From Mastigamoeba balamuthi (taxonomy: Eukaryota > Evosea > Mastigamoebida > Mastigamoebidae), in NCBI GenBank assembly GCA_902651635.1, contig CACRSC010000017.1:336864-400863 (forward strand): 64,000 bases of DNA. The letters run 5' to 3'. Shown piece by piece: positions 10,788-21,145 of this stretch (positions are counted from its first letter, which is position 1; each line of letters starts with the position of its first letter). Under the pieces are notes generated by a model that was not told where the DNA came from, did not search any database, and saw nothing but the letters and a program-made list of their open reading frames with translations. The position numbers and the translations under genes were made by a program.

Positions 10788-11918
10788 ATGGCAGAGGCGC
10801 AGGAAGCGTTCAACTTGTACAAGCAGGAGAGCCAGGGCGACGTGGCCTCGAGCCACCTGCGCCGCGCCGCGGAGCTCGGGCACTCGGAGGCCCAGTACAT
10901 CCTCGCGCGGTCGCTGATGACGGGCTGCGGCGTCGCCGGATCCCAGCGCGACCCCTCCGAGGCCGCTCGCCTCGCGCAGCTCTCGGCGGCCCAGGGCCAC
11001 CGCGGCGCCCAGCTGATGCTCGGCAACTGGCACCTCGACGGCACCGCGCCCGCCGCCGACGTCGCCGAGGGCGTGAGGCTGCTGGGCCTGGCCGCGCAGC
11101 AGGGCGACCTGGCGGCGACGGTGCGCCTGGCGGCGTGCCACAGGTCCGGAACCGGCGTGCCCCAGGACCCCAGCAGGGCCGCGGAGATGTACCGCGCGGT
11201 CGCCGCCTCCGAGGTCGCGCGGGAGGCGTACGAGCCGGCAATCGAGGACGCGCTGTGCGCGCTCGCCAAGATGTACCTCGCGGGCGAGGGGGTCGAGCGG
11301 GACGAGCGCAGGGCCGTCGAGTACCTGCAGCGCGCCACCGACCCCGACGTCACGCACGTCCGCGGGGAGCAGTTCTACGAGCTGTCGATGTGCTATCTCA
11401 AGGGCACGGGCGTGGAGAAGGACCTCGGCAGGGCCGTCGAGCTGTTCCACGAGGCCGCCCTGCACAACTGCGCCGAGGCCAAGGAGCAGTGCTCGGCCAT
11501 CTTCCGGCGCAACGGAGGCAACCCCGTCTCGGCCGAGGACCTCCTGGACCTCGCGGGCATCGCGCCGGCCGTCAAGTCGCCGCCCCCGCAGCAGACCCTC
11601 GACGAGATCAAGGACCCCCGCGAGGTCATCAAGCAGGGCTGGTGCACCAAGCAGGGCAGCTTCGTGCCGTCGTGGAAGCGCAGGTGGTTCACGCTGGCCC
11701 GGAGCGGCGAGCTGTGCTACTACACGGACGTGCCGCCCAGGGGCGAGCTCAAGGGGTCGATCCAGGTGGGGCTGTCGTTCAAGATATCCGAGCAGCCCGC
11801 CGAGGGCCTCGTGTCGCTGTGCAGCATGTCGCGCAACCTGCTCTTCAAGCCCGAGGACTCGCCGTCGTCGTGGGTCGAGGTGCTCAGCAAGGTCACCAAC
11901 GAGCTCTACCTCCATTGA
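10788..11918 (+). CDS. Sel1-repeat protein with C-terminal PH domain
   Basis: Intronless, 376 residues from the ATG at 10788 (MAEAQEAFNLYKQ). About five Sel1-like TPR repeats fill residues 10-250, each with the A-L-G-x-A / GxGVxxDxxxA pattern (for example MTGCGVAGSQRDPSEA, CHRSGTGVPQDPSRAAEM, YLAGEGVERDERRAVEY, YLKGTGVEKDLGRAVEL). A linker follows, then a PH domain at about 280-375 with KQGSFVPSWKRRWFTL, the usual beta1-beta2 basic signature for phosphoinositide binding. Sel1 arrays scaffold protein complexes; the PH domain suggests membrane recruitment. The frame is open upstream to 10608, but the 10788 ATG begins the repeat and sits next to the GATATC element. Confidence 0.85.
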   Translation: MAEAQEAFNLYKQESQGDVASSHLRRAAELGHSEAQYILARSLMTGCGVAGSQRDPSEAARLAQLSAAQGHRGAQLMLGNWHLDGTAPAADVAEGVRLLGLAAQQGDLAATVRLAACHRSGTGVPQDPSRAAEMYRAVAASEVAREAYEPAIEDALCALAKMYLAGEGVERDERRAVEYLQRATDPDVTHVRGEQFYELSMCYLKGTGVEKDLGRAVELFHEAALHNCAEAKEQCSAIFRRNGGNPVSAEDLLDLAGIAPAVKSPPPQQTLDEIKDPREVIKQGWCTKQGSFVPSWKRRWFTLARSGELCYYTDVPPRGELKGSIQVGLSFKISEQPAEGLVSLCSMSRNLLFKPEDSPSSWVEVLSKVTNELYLH

Positions 11919-12253
11919 GGCAGCCCTGCGCTCCGTGGTGAGCTCAGCCCTGAAGTCTCTTTTGTTTATTTCGCTCTGTGGTTCCCAAACAACGACGTCA
12001 GCCGTTGGGGGAGAAAAGAAAAGAAAGACTGATGATTGCTCAACTGTGCGCGCCTGTACCGCCTGCCTCGCCCGAATAGTCAACGAAAGCCGCGCACAAC
12101 GACATCACGACGGGCGGTGGGGCCGCCCCCCGCGGGGGCCAGCTCTGACGTGCCGCAGGTGATGTCACGGTGACGATGAGGGGTAAAATATCTTTGGGGT
12201 CCACGTACCTCTTTCTTTTCCGTTGCACCGCCTCTAAGGCATATTCTACCGTT
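11919..12253. other. Intergenic with upstream AATATC element
   Basis: 335 bases between the Sel1-PH gene and the WH2/SH3 gene. The only thing of note is AATATC at 12187-12192 (GATATTTT on the other strand), about 62 bp before the ATG at 12254. Confidence 0.45.
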
Positions 12254-13976
12254 ATGTTTGGAAGGAAGAAGTCTGCGGCCCCCTCGGGCGGCGGTGGTGA
12301 TGGCGGGCCCCCGCCCCCGCCCCCCATGATGGGCGGTCCCCCGCCGCCGCCGCCTCCCGCTCCCGCGTTCTCTGCGCCGCCCGTACGTAATATCGGCCCC
12401 CCCACTTTGAATCTCCCCCCCTCAATCCCCACCCTACAACAACGGTCATCTCCCGCGGCCCTCATGGTGTGTCCCGTCGCGTGTAACACCTCTGCTGGTG
12501 GAGCCGAGCACTGCTCGTGAGCGTCGCCTAATTTTGATTATTTGCTCTGCTCGCGTGCCTTTTTTTTATTAAGCTGGGGATAATTTGTGTGTCCCTTTTG
12601 TCGTTGCACCTTCTGCCTGCCGCTGTGCGACGGCCCGTGCCTACGGCTTCGGGCAGCGGTGATCGCGCTCAGGCTGGTCGGACTGCCACCGCCTGCCTGC
12701 TGGCATTTTTCGCTCAATCCCTTCGCCGCCTGCCCCCGCTTTTTCTTTGACTGCTTGCGGTGTGGTATTGTCTTCGTCCCCGCTCCCTTCTCTGGTGCCG
12801 CCCGTCTGACACTCGCACGCCTGTCTTGTCCTGCGATACTGCAGAAATCGCCAGGCAGGGGCGCGCTGCTGTCGTCGATCCACAAGGGCGCCAAGCTAAA
12901 GCACGCCGAAACCAACGACCGCAGTGGCCCTGATCTGAGTGCGTTCACCCAACCCGCTCCACTCCCCCCCCACCAACCCCCAAAATCGCACTCACCCGCA
13001 TCGTTTCCGAAACGAAGTCGTACTGACCTGTGTGCCGGCCATCCCCCCCTCCCCCTACCCCAGCTGTCAAGAAGGGCCCTGCCGGAGGCGGCGGTATGGG
13101 CATGCCCATGGGCGGCGGCGGCCCCTTCGGCATGCCTCCGGGCGGCGTCCAGCTGCGCAAGCCCCCGGGCTCTGGCGGCGCCGGCGGCCCTCCCCCGGGC
13201 ATGGGCATGCCCATGGGCGGCCCCCGCCCCCCGATGGGCGGCCGCGCGGGCCCCATGCGCCCGTCGCCCCCCGTCGAGGAGGAAGCGGGCGAGGACGTCC
13301 CCCCGCCGCACCCCATGCCGCCGATGGGGCGCGCGGGCCGCGCAGGTCCCCCGCAGCCGCCGATGGGGCGCGCGGGGCCTCCGCACCCGCCGATGGGCCG
13401 CTCGGGCCCCCCGCAGCCGCCGATGGGGCGCTCGGGGCCGCCGCAGCCGCCGATGGGCCGCGCAGGGCCGCCGCACCCGCCGATGGGCCGCGCGGGGCCT
13501 GCGAGGCCCTCGCCGCCCGCCGAGGACAACTCGGGGGAGCTCGAGGCGGAGCGCTCTGCGCACGAGGAGACCAAGCGCCAGCTGGCCGACGCCCAGCAGC
13601 AGATCTCCGACCTGCAGGCGGAGATCGAGAGGCTCAAGAGGTCCGCCTCGTCGCCGGCGCCCAAGGCAGCGCCGCCCCCGATGAAGGCCGCCCCTCCCAA
13701 GGCCGCCCCCCCGCCAGCCAGGGGTACGCGCACGCCCTCCGCCGGCGGAGACGTCGTTGGCATTGGCTGCTGGATGGACTCACTTAAGGGCTGCGCACAT
13801 ACACAGAGGAGAAGAGAGCAAGGGCGCTGTACGACTTCAACGCGGAGCAGGACGGAGACCTGGGGTTCCGCAAGGGAGACATCATCGTCATCACCAAGGA
13901 GGACGGCGCGTGGTGGAACGGCGAGCTCAACGGGCATGCGGGCGCCTTCCCGAGCAACTACGTCCAGCTTATCTAA
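12254..13976 (+). CDS. WH2 / proline-rich / coiled-coil / SH3 adaptor (WIP-verprolin-like)
   Basis: Four exons: 12254-12382, 12845-12938, 13064-13723, 13807-13976; 350 residues. Order: two polyproline blocks, a WH2 actin-binding motif in exon 2 (RGALLSSIHKGAKLKH then ETNDRS), a Gly/Pro region with about six tandem PPMGR(A/S)GPP units (13315-13500), a short coiled coil (EETKRQLADAQQQISDLQAE), more proline, and an SH3 domain in the last exon (ARALYDFNAEQDGDL, then WWNGELNG and FPSNYVQLI). The WH2 sequence is close to that of WIP/verprolin, which binds G-actin and stabilises WASP; a C-terminal SH3 is not usual for WIP, so this may be an amoeboid actin-myosin I adaptor. From 13176 the locus is repeated (see the repeat entries). 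Confidence 0.85.
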
Positions 13977-14210
13977 TCGCCTCGAGAGCAGCGCTCGCTC
14001 TCCCCCACACTCCAGCCCCCCTGGCTGGGAGCACGCACCCCCCACCCCCGCACTGTGTCCATGTTGTTCACGCGGGCCCAGACGCGTGAACCCGAAAGCA
14101 AAGCAAAGAAAAAAATGAACCATGTTGTCTCAGCAGCCACAACGGCCTTCGCGCCTGCCCTCTGTCTTTCCGCCAAGCGAAGCGGGCTGCTGTGTGGGTC
14201 CGACCGATCG
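13176..14210 (+). repeat. Direct repeat copy A (1035 bp), before the N at 14211
   Basis: Covers most of exon 3, exon 4 and the 3' flank of the WH2/SH3 gene. It matches 14212-15246 at nearly every base. Visible differences are single substitutions (GGGGCG against GGGCCG near 13327, TAAGGG against TAAGAG near 13787) and a few one-base indels in homopolymers. Confidence 0.95.
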
Positions 14211-14211
14211 N

Positions 14212-15012
14212 CGGCGCCGGCGGCCCTCCCCCGGGCATGGGCATGCCCATGGGCGGCCCCCGCCCCCCGATGGGCGGCCGCGCGGGCCCCATGCGCCCGT
14301 CGCCCCCCGTCGAGGAGGAAGCGGGCGAGGACGTCCCCCCGCCGCACCCCATGCCGCCGATGGGCCGCGCGGGCCGCGCAGGTCCCCCGCAGCCGCCGAT
14401 GGGGCGCGCGGGGCCTCCGCACCCGCCGATGGGCCGCTCGGGCCCCCCGCAGCCGCCGATGGGGCGCTCGGGGCCGCCGCAGCCGCCGATGGGCCGCGCA
14501 GGGCCGCCGCACCCGCCGATGGGCCGCGCGGGGCCTGCGAGGCCCTCGCCGCCCGCCGAGGACAACTCGGGGGAGCTCGAGGCGGAGCGCTCTGCGCACG
14601 AGGAGACCAAGCGCCAGCTGGCCGACGCCCAGCAGCAGATCTCCGACCTGCAGGCGGAGATCGAGAGGCTCAAGAGGTCCGCCTCGTCGCCGGCGCCCAA
14701 GGCAGCGCCGCCCCCGATGAAGGCCGCCCCTCCCAAGGCCGCCCCCCCGCCAGCCAGGGGTACGCGCACGCCCTCCGCCGGCGGAGACGTCGTTGGCATT
14801 GGCTGCTGGATGGACTCACTTAAGAGCTGCGCACATACACAGAGGAGAAGAGAGCAAGGGCGCTGTACGACTTCAACGCGGAGCAGGACGGAGACCTGGG
14901 GTTCCGCAAGGGAGACATCATCGTCATCACCAAGGAGGACGGCGCGTGGTGGAACGGCGAGCTCAACGGGCATGCGGGCGCCTTCCCGAGCAACTACGTC
15001 CAGCTTATCTAA
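14212..15012 (+). pseudogene. Second copy of the 3' part of the WH2/SH3 gene
   Basis: Contains exon 3 from its middle (the PPMGR repeats and coiled coil), the intron, and the SH3 exon with stop at 15010-15012, but no exon 1, exon 2 or promoter. If the duplication is an assembly artefact this is not a separate locus; if real, it is a 5'-truncated copy. Confidence 0.6.
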
Positions 15013-15246
15013 TCGCCTCGAGAGCAGCGCTCGCTCTCCCCCACACTCCAGCCCCCCTGGCTGGGAGCACGCACCCCCCACCCCCGCACTGTGTCCATGT
15101 TGTTCACGCGGGCCCAGACGCCGTGAACCCGAAAGCAAAGCAAAGAAAAAATGAACCATGTTGTCTCAGCAGCCACAACGGCCTTCGCGCCTGCCCTCTG
15201 TCTTTCCGCCAAGCGAAGCGGGCTGCTGTGTGGGCCCGACCGATCG
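14212..15246 (+). repeat. Direct repeat copy B (1035 bp), after the N at 14211
   Basis: Starts directly after the single N and ends where unique sequence (the Vps51 upstream region) begins. It most likely represents the same locus as copy A from an overlapping contig or the other haplotype. Confidence 0.9.
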
Positions 15247-15255
15247 CTTTTCTCT

Positions 15256-15276
15256 GGATATTTGTCGGTTAATATC
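15256..15276 (+). promoter_or_regulatory. Paired GGATATTT / AATATC element upstream of VPS51
   Basis: GGATATTT at 15256-15263 and AATATC at 15271-15276, an imperfect inverted pair 26-46 bases before the ATG at 15302. Same motif family as upstream of other genes in the window. Confidence 0.4.
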
Positions 15277-15301
15277 TCAGCGGCCGGGCGGTGGTGCGGC
15301 G

Positions 15302-18300
15302 ATGTCGGAGCCAGCGAAGGAGTCCAAGGAGGGCAGGGAGGGCAGCAAGCTCGGGTCGCCGGCGGGGTCGGGGTCGGGCACCCCGGTGCGCGCGCGGACC
15401 AACCGCATGCTGCTGGAGACGTTCTACGGCTCGGGCTCGGGCGGGTCTTCGGCGCCTCGCGAGGACCCCAACAACATCGACGGCGTCAACTTCGACCCCG
15501 AGAAGTACACGGCGCGCTTCCTGCAGCAGGCCTCGCTCAAGCAGCTCCTCGACCACAACCAGAAGCTCCAAGAGGGTACTCCTTCTGCCCCTTCCCCCAC
15601 GACACGCGCTGGGGACGCCTTTTCAAGCGTGAACCGTGCGCGCCTGTGGACCTGTAGAGATCAAGGAGATGGACAGCGACATGAAGATGCTCGTCTACGA
15701 GAACTACAACAAGTTCATCAGCGCGACCGACACCATCCGCAACGTGCTGCTCTATGCGCCCCCGCCCTCTCGTCTGGCACTGACAACTGCGGCTGCGACG
15801 CAACAGATGAAGCAGAACGTGGGGACGATTGAGACGGAGATGGAGCAGCTGACGCACAAGATGGACAACATCATGGAGTGCGCCGACCGCATCAACGCGG
15901 CCCTCTCGGGCAACCGCGACCGCCTCGAGCGCCTCACCTCTGCCCACCGCCTGCTCAAGCGCGTGCGTCCCCGTCTGCTCGGGCACTGCTGGGGCGCCTG
16001 TGGGCACTGAGCCTCCGCATTGCGACTGCTCTTCACAGCTCCAATTCGTCGTGGCGCTGCCGGCGAGGCTGCGCAAGTGCATCGAGATGGGCAGCTACGT
16101 CGAGGCGGTGCAGTACTACAGCAAGACGCGCGCGCTGATCCAGAAGAACAACCACCTGCCCTCGTTTGCTCGCATCCAGGTCCGACCCCGAGTGATACTA
16201 TTGCAGAGCGCGGGACTCGAGTGGGGAGGGGAGCACTCACAGCCCAGAGGGCCGTGCAGACCGAGTGCTCGGAGATCATGGGCAGCCTCAAGGACATCCT
16301 CTACAGGAGGGTCCGCGTGGAGCCGCCTGTCCCCGGCAGGGAGGCCGCGTGGGCGTTCCCCCTGCGCGAGATCGAGGAGTCCGCGGGGCTGCTGCTGTCG
16401 CTTGACGAGCCCGCGGACCAGATCCGCGAGAAGTTCTGTGCGAGCCACCGCATCGCCTTTGAGCAGGTCATCATGCGCTGCACTGCCGCAACCTCGTCGT
16501 GCGCCACCCTGCCAGGCCGTCCTCCCAGGGGGTTCTCACGCCTCTCGCTCAATCGCCGGATGAACAGGAGCACCGGCGTGGAGGAGGTCGCAAGGGCCAT
16601 CGGCCCCATCTTCTTTGTGCAGCTGTTGCGCTCGTTCGAGTCGTACAAGACCCTGTTCATTGGCAAGGACGTCGTCATCGATGATGAGCTGTGCGCGCTG
16701 GAGCTCTCCTGCGCGTTGGCTCAACGCTCTCCCTCTCCCCCTTTGCAGCGTCATCCAGGGCCCCGCGTGGGAGCACCTGCAGAAGTTCCTCAACGACGTT
16801 GTGGAGCACTACCTGCGCTTTGTCCAGCAGCGCGTGGCGGCTCGCAACGCAGAGGCCGCGCGCAGCACGCAGGCGATCACCGTGGATCAGGTGCAGGACA
16901 TCCTGGCAGCGCTCGCGATGGTGCACAGCGAGATCTCGCAGGTCGGCCGCCAGCTGCCGTTCCTGCACCTCGCCGAGCGTGCGAGCGAGCTTGTTGGAGG
17001 CATCCTCGTTAACTTCGTCGAGAACGTGTTCACCCAGCTCGTGGCGGACTGCAAGGGTGCGCCCACGCCAGACGCTGCGCCTTGCGCGCTGCTTTGCCGG
17101 TGTTGGTGTCGCTCACCGGCTGCGCAGGCAAGTTGGAGACGGTCCAGAGCCACGCGGAGGGCAAGTCGAACCTGTCGCAGAAGGAGCTCGAAGAGTATTG
17201 GGGCAACGTGGGCGAGTCTGTCGCCGTCGACATACTGACGGCCCTGGACAGCACGCTCGAGGCTCTCAAGGTGCGAACTAACTCCGGCACACACACGCCG
17301 CACCAAGCTGACGGCCTCACGCACCCCGTACAGCCAATCACCGAGTCGGAGCACAAGTTCATCAAGGCGCAGCTCGCCAGGGTGACCCCGAAGATACACA
17401 TCAAGACGCAGCAGTTCCTGCTCAGCGTCGAGCACAACATCCTGAAGCACATCGCCGGCCTGGACAACCCCAACAGCAAGACGCCCATGAAGATCAAGTA
17501 GGCTTACGATCTCGCAAGCGATCCGGCCTCATCTGACCTCAACTTCCCTCCTGCGCAGCCCCACGCTGATACTCGCCCTTTGCCTCGTGAGCCGCAAGCT
17601 CGTCAGCCTCTTCGAGTCCGCTATTGAGGCCGTCACGAAGATGTACGTCACCGAGGTCTCCATCGTGCGTACCCCCTCCCCTTCTGCAAGCCCCTGCGCT
17701 CCCCTTTGCCGCCGATGTTTGCCTGACTCGGGCCGTGCCCACCGGGCAGATCAACGTGGACGACCTGAGGAGGAGGTTCGTCGAGATGTCGTCGGCGCTG
17801 ATGGGCGTGTTCATCTCGAACGAGAGCAGCACGCTGGCGATGTACCTGTCGACGTACATCAGCCTGGCCGACTGGCTGTCGGTGACGCGCGAGCCCCGCG
17901 AGGTCGGCGTGGGCGTCCAGAGCTTCGTGGCCCACATCAAGGAGACCGACGCCCTCGTCCGCGTGTTCTTCCCCGACGCGCAGCCGCAGTCGTCGTCTGC
18001 ATCGCCCGCGCTGGGCCGCTCGCGGTCGTCGCTCTACGCCTCGCAGTCGCACGACAGGCGCTTCGCGACGGCGCCTGCGCAGCTCGAGATGACGCGCGCG
18101 GGCATCATCTCGCAGATCGTGCGCACGGGGCTCAAGTCGATGCACGAGCTGGTGCGCCTGTGCACGTTCGGGCTCGCGGGCCTGCACGCGATGCAGCTCG
18201 ACAAGCACTACGTCTACCTGTCGCTGTGGCCGCTGCTGTCGGGCACCAACACGGTCCGCGAGTTCGAGGGCATGCTCGAGAACATCGAGACGGCGCTCGA

Positions 18301-18415
18301 GATGCGCTGCATCGAGGACAAGGACGTCGCCGCGATGCCCGTCAACGTCGCCCTGCGCATCCTGCAGGCCCAGTACCCCGATCTGACCCCTCCCCCGGCC
18401 TCGCCGACCTTCTAG
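15302..18415 (+). CDS. VPS51: GARP/EARP complex subunit Vps51
   Basis: Ten exons: 15302-15575, 15658-15743, 15807-15962, 16039-16179, 16248-16690, 16749-17056, 17128-17270, 17334-17497, 17559-17664, 17750-18415; 828 residues, in the family range. The N-terminal signature is clear: MLLETFYGSG, NFDPEKYTARFLQQASL, then EEIKEMDSDMKMLVYENYNK and FISATDTIRN, the conserved Vps51/Vps67 block. The coiled coil and LPARLRKCIEMGSYVEAVQY follow, then helical rods. Vps51 holds the GARP tether together with Vps52-54 and binds the SNARE Tlg1/syntaxin 6 for endosome-to-Golgi transport. A TAG right after MKIK (17498) lies inside intron 8 and is spliced out. Exon 5 has an unusually long linker (about 16450-16570) that may hide one more small intron. 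Confidence 0.85.
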
Positions 18416-18876
18416 CAGCGCTGCTGGTCCTCCCTCTCTCTGCACACACGCAACGCAGCCCGATCTCATCGTAAAATGCCACCTTCTTAGACATCCATCA
18501 ATCTTGCCGTGGCGGGTCAGCTCGGGGCGGGTTCCTCGCTGTGCTATTCCGGTGTGCGATGCCATTTCTGGGCGCGGCTCGGCATTTCCCCGCGGGGATT
18601 GTGCAGACGGCGGCGAAAAAGATGTCTCAGCTATCAATTGCAGACAGAGGATCTGCACAGAAGCTTGTTTCTCGGTTTCTTTGTTATCATTGTCCGGCGC
18701 TATTAATAGTACAGGGGGTGGTGGTCTCCCGCTCGCCGCTCGCTCGTCGCTGTTCCTCAGGTGGTGGGTGTCCTTTGGCTTTTGGTGGGGTGCGCTATTG
18801 CTTTGTTCCAGGGTTCCGTAGACGGGGCGCGCGCCCTCTAGCACGTAGTAGTAATGCTATACTGCCAGGTGGTTCA
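18416..18876. other. Convergent 3' intergenic region
   Basis: 461 bases between the Vps51 stop and the stop of the minus-strand cyclin. I see no gene, repeat or RNA in it. Confidence 0.6.
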
Positions 18877-19870
18877 TCACGCGATGGTGGCCAGTTGTAC
18901 AGAGGTCGCGGGGGACGAGGCCTGGGCCAGAGGCGATCCCGCGACGATCTTCCGCCTCTTGGCCGCCTTCTCCTGCTCCGAGCACACGTCCGGGGTGGTC
19001 GCGACGGCCGCGCGGGCCCTGCGCGCCTCCTCCGCGGCGATGGCCTCGGCGAGCGCGGCGATGGGGACGCTGTAGGCGCTGAGGACGTCGGGCTGGACCC
19101 ACGCCTCGAACGACACGAGCCCGAGGAGCACCGCCTCGAGGGCGTTGAGCTCCTCGTTGGTGACGCCGACGACCTTGGCGTAGAAGTTGTTCTTGTAGCA
19201 CCCGTCCTGGTTGAACTTGACCGTGATCACCAGCGCCGTGGCGTAGAGGCGGTGGGCCGTGCGCCACGTGAGCGCCACGGTGCCGGCCGACAGCGCGCGG
19301 TCGAGCAGCGCCAGGGCTGCGATCAGCTCGCTGCTCGACGCCCGCGTGTACTTGGCGAGGCGGTCGGCGACAAAGTCCTCGATCGAGACCGACGGCCTGT
19401 GGCCCCTGCGGCACCCGAACGGGCCCGACAGCGCCTCGAGCACCTCGCACCTCTGCGGCGGAGGGAGGACCGTTAGGAACAGGGCCCCGGACGTTGGGTG
19501 GCGGGTGGGGTGTTGGGGAGGGTTCGGAAATTGCAAACACCGGTGGCGCCAACCCCCCAACACACAAGAGCCCAACGGTTTCAATTTTGTGGCGAAGTCC
19601 GAAATTAGAGCGCGGGAGGGATTCTGGTACCTTCTCGTTCTCGTAGCACGCCTGCGAGATGGCCAGGGCCACTGCGCGGGTCGCGATGCGCTTGGCCTGG
19701 GGGTCCTCGCCCGAGTCGCTCATGGCCGGGCTGGGCGGGCACGAGGGCGACGGGGAGACGGAGCCACCGAGGCGGTGGACCATATCCCGCAGGGCCCAGA
19801 TCGTTGGCACGGCAGGGCACTGAGGAGGGCTCGCGACCTCAGGGCTGCTGGTATGGATCTCCATGTCCAT
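18877..19870 (-). CDS. P/U-type (Pho80-like) cyclin
   Basis: Two exons on the minus strand: 19870-19631 and 19452-18877, 271 residues, with a 178-bp phase-0 intron. The cyclin box spans about residues 81-200: SVSIEDFVADRLAKYT, ALALLDRAL, LTWRTAHRLYATALVITVKF, then the diagnostic NNFYAKVVGVTNEELNALE. That last element (YYAKVGGIS-EELN-LE) identifies Pho80/PCL/CYCU cyclins, which partner Pho85/CDK5-like kinases in phosphate or nutrient signalling. The C-terminus has a basic KAAKRRK patch that could be a nuclear signal. A GATATTC lies 151 bp upstream (20021-20027). Confidence 0.85.
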
Positions 19871-21145
19871 GTGTGCGCGTGTGGGGGGTCTTGCACGGTT
19901 GAGCTATCGGTGCGTTTTCTGGACCGAATGGGCTCGCGGTGTTCCTGTGGTCTCTGGATGGCTTTGAATGAAATGAGGTGAATCTGAAGAAACCCCGCAC
20001 CGCAACCCCCCCACACAAATGATATTCTGCCCGATTCAGGTTCGCAGAACACCGGGTCTGAGAACTCCGCGAATTATTGCTGAAAATTCACGGATCGCCC
20101 CGCTGGATTCGGGGCACACGTGTCTATTTCGGGAATAGTTCATCGCTTCTTGGCCTTCGGCCCAGTGGATCCCCGCCCCCGCCTGCTTCGAAAGAACGCC
20201 AAGAAACCACACAGCGTGCTCTAGAAGGCGAGCCGGAGCGATCCCGGGTGCCGGCCGGGCGTCGGCAGCACGGCGGGCCGAGCGGCGTCATAAAACAGGT
20301 GGCGCTGCACGTATTTCCGTTTCTTGCACCGAACTGCCTGAGTCATCGCTGCATGGAATGTGTACCCCGCACGACCGCACTGCCCCACACATGACACACT
20401 GAAGGTCAAAAACGGAAAAGTCTCCACCGTGCGGGCGGTTCCGCACGTGTCCACGTCCATGGAGCGTACCGAACCGTCTTCTTCCGTCGGGCGATCGCGC
20501 TGGAGTCGTGCAATCCCGACGCGCCGTGTCACAACGGGTTTCCTTGCCCGCAAGCCGCGCGTCAGGTTGTCCCTACGTGTCTAAACCCGCAAAACCCGTG
20601 AGCACGAGAGCCATCGCCCCGGGCTTCGTTCTTTGCTACGCCTGCTCGGCGGGAAGCCTGCATGCAGACCACTCGAACGAGGGCACGACGGCGACGGCAC
20701 TGTGGTCTGGCGCTCCTGTGATGGACAGCCTCCTAGCACAGGCGACAGGCGTGTCAGAGCCTCCACGCGCACGTGACGTGTCGTGGTTGTACTCGAGGGC
20801 TTGGCAGTCCAGCTTGACTCCTTGACACAGGCTGGCTTGACAGCCCGTCTCAAGGAGCACCGTCAGTATGGCGAGATTGAACCTACGGCACGCGTGAGCC
20901 ACACGGGATGGGAGAGCACTGCTGCGCGGACACCACGCCCACACCACACCGCACAGCTGGGCCTTTGGGGCGAGAGGGATTGGGCAGCCCACACCGCACC
21001 AGCATTGCGCGGACCCCGCGTAACAAATATCAACATTCCAACAAACATGCAGTCCGTGACACCCGGGAGGGCGGTCAACGGTAAGAATCCGCGGTGAGAT
21101 ACTTCGCCTAACCGTAAATTGCACCTTTTATGCAAGAGTCGCAGT
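19871..21145. other. Intergenic, no gene seen
   Basis: 1275 bases between the divergent cyclin and hydrolase genes, GC-rich. Several frames of about 100 codons exist on both strands, but none has protein-like composition or a recognisable motif. The GATATTC at 20021 is the only candidate element. Confidence 0.5.

Noticed and set aside
10785-12083. 432-codon minus-strand open frame over the Sel1-PH gene
   Set aside because: It is the antisense shadow of a GC-rich gene with clear Sel1 and PH motifs; its translation is Arg/Leu/Gly-rich with no domain.
14793-15272. Apparent second complete SH3/WH2 gene after 14211
   Set aside because: It lacks exons 1-2 and a promoter and begins exactly at a single N inside a near-identical copy; treated as a duplicated or unmerged contig end.
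17498-17501. TAG stop after MKIK as the end of Vps51
   Set aside because: The TAG is part of the donor AA-GTAGGC; splicing to 17559 restores frame and continues the Vps51 C-terminus.
20077-21097. Several 100-codon frames between the cyclin and hydrolase genes
   Set aside because: Overlapping on both strands, no motifs, and composition unlike neighbouring genes.
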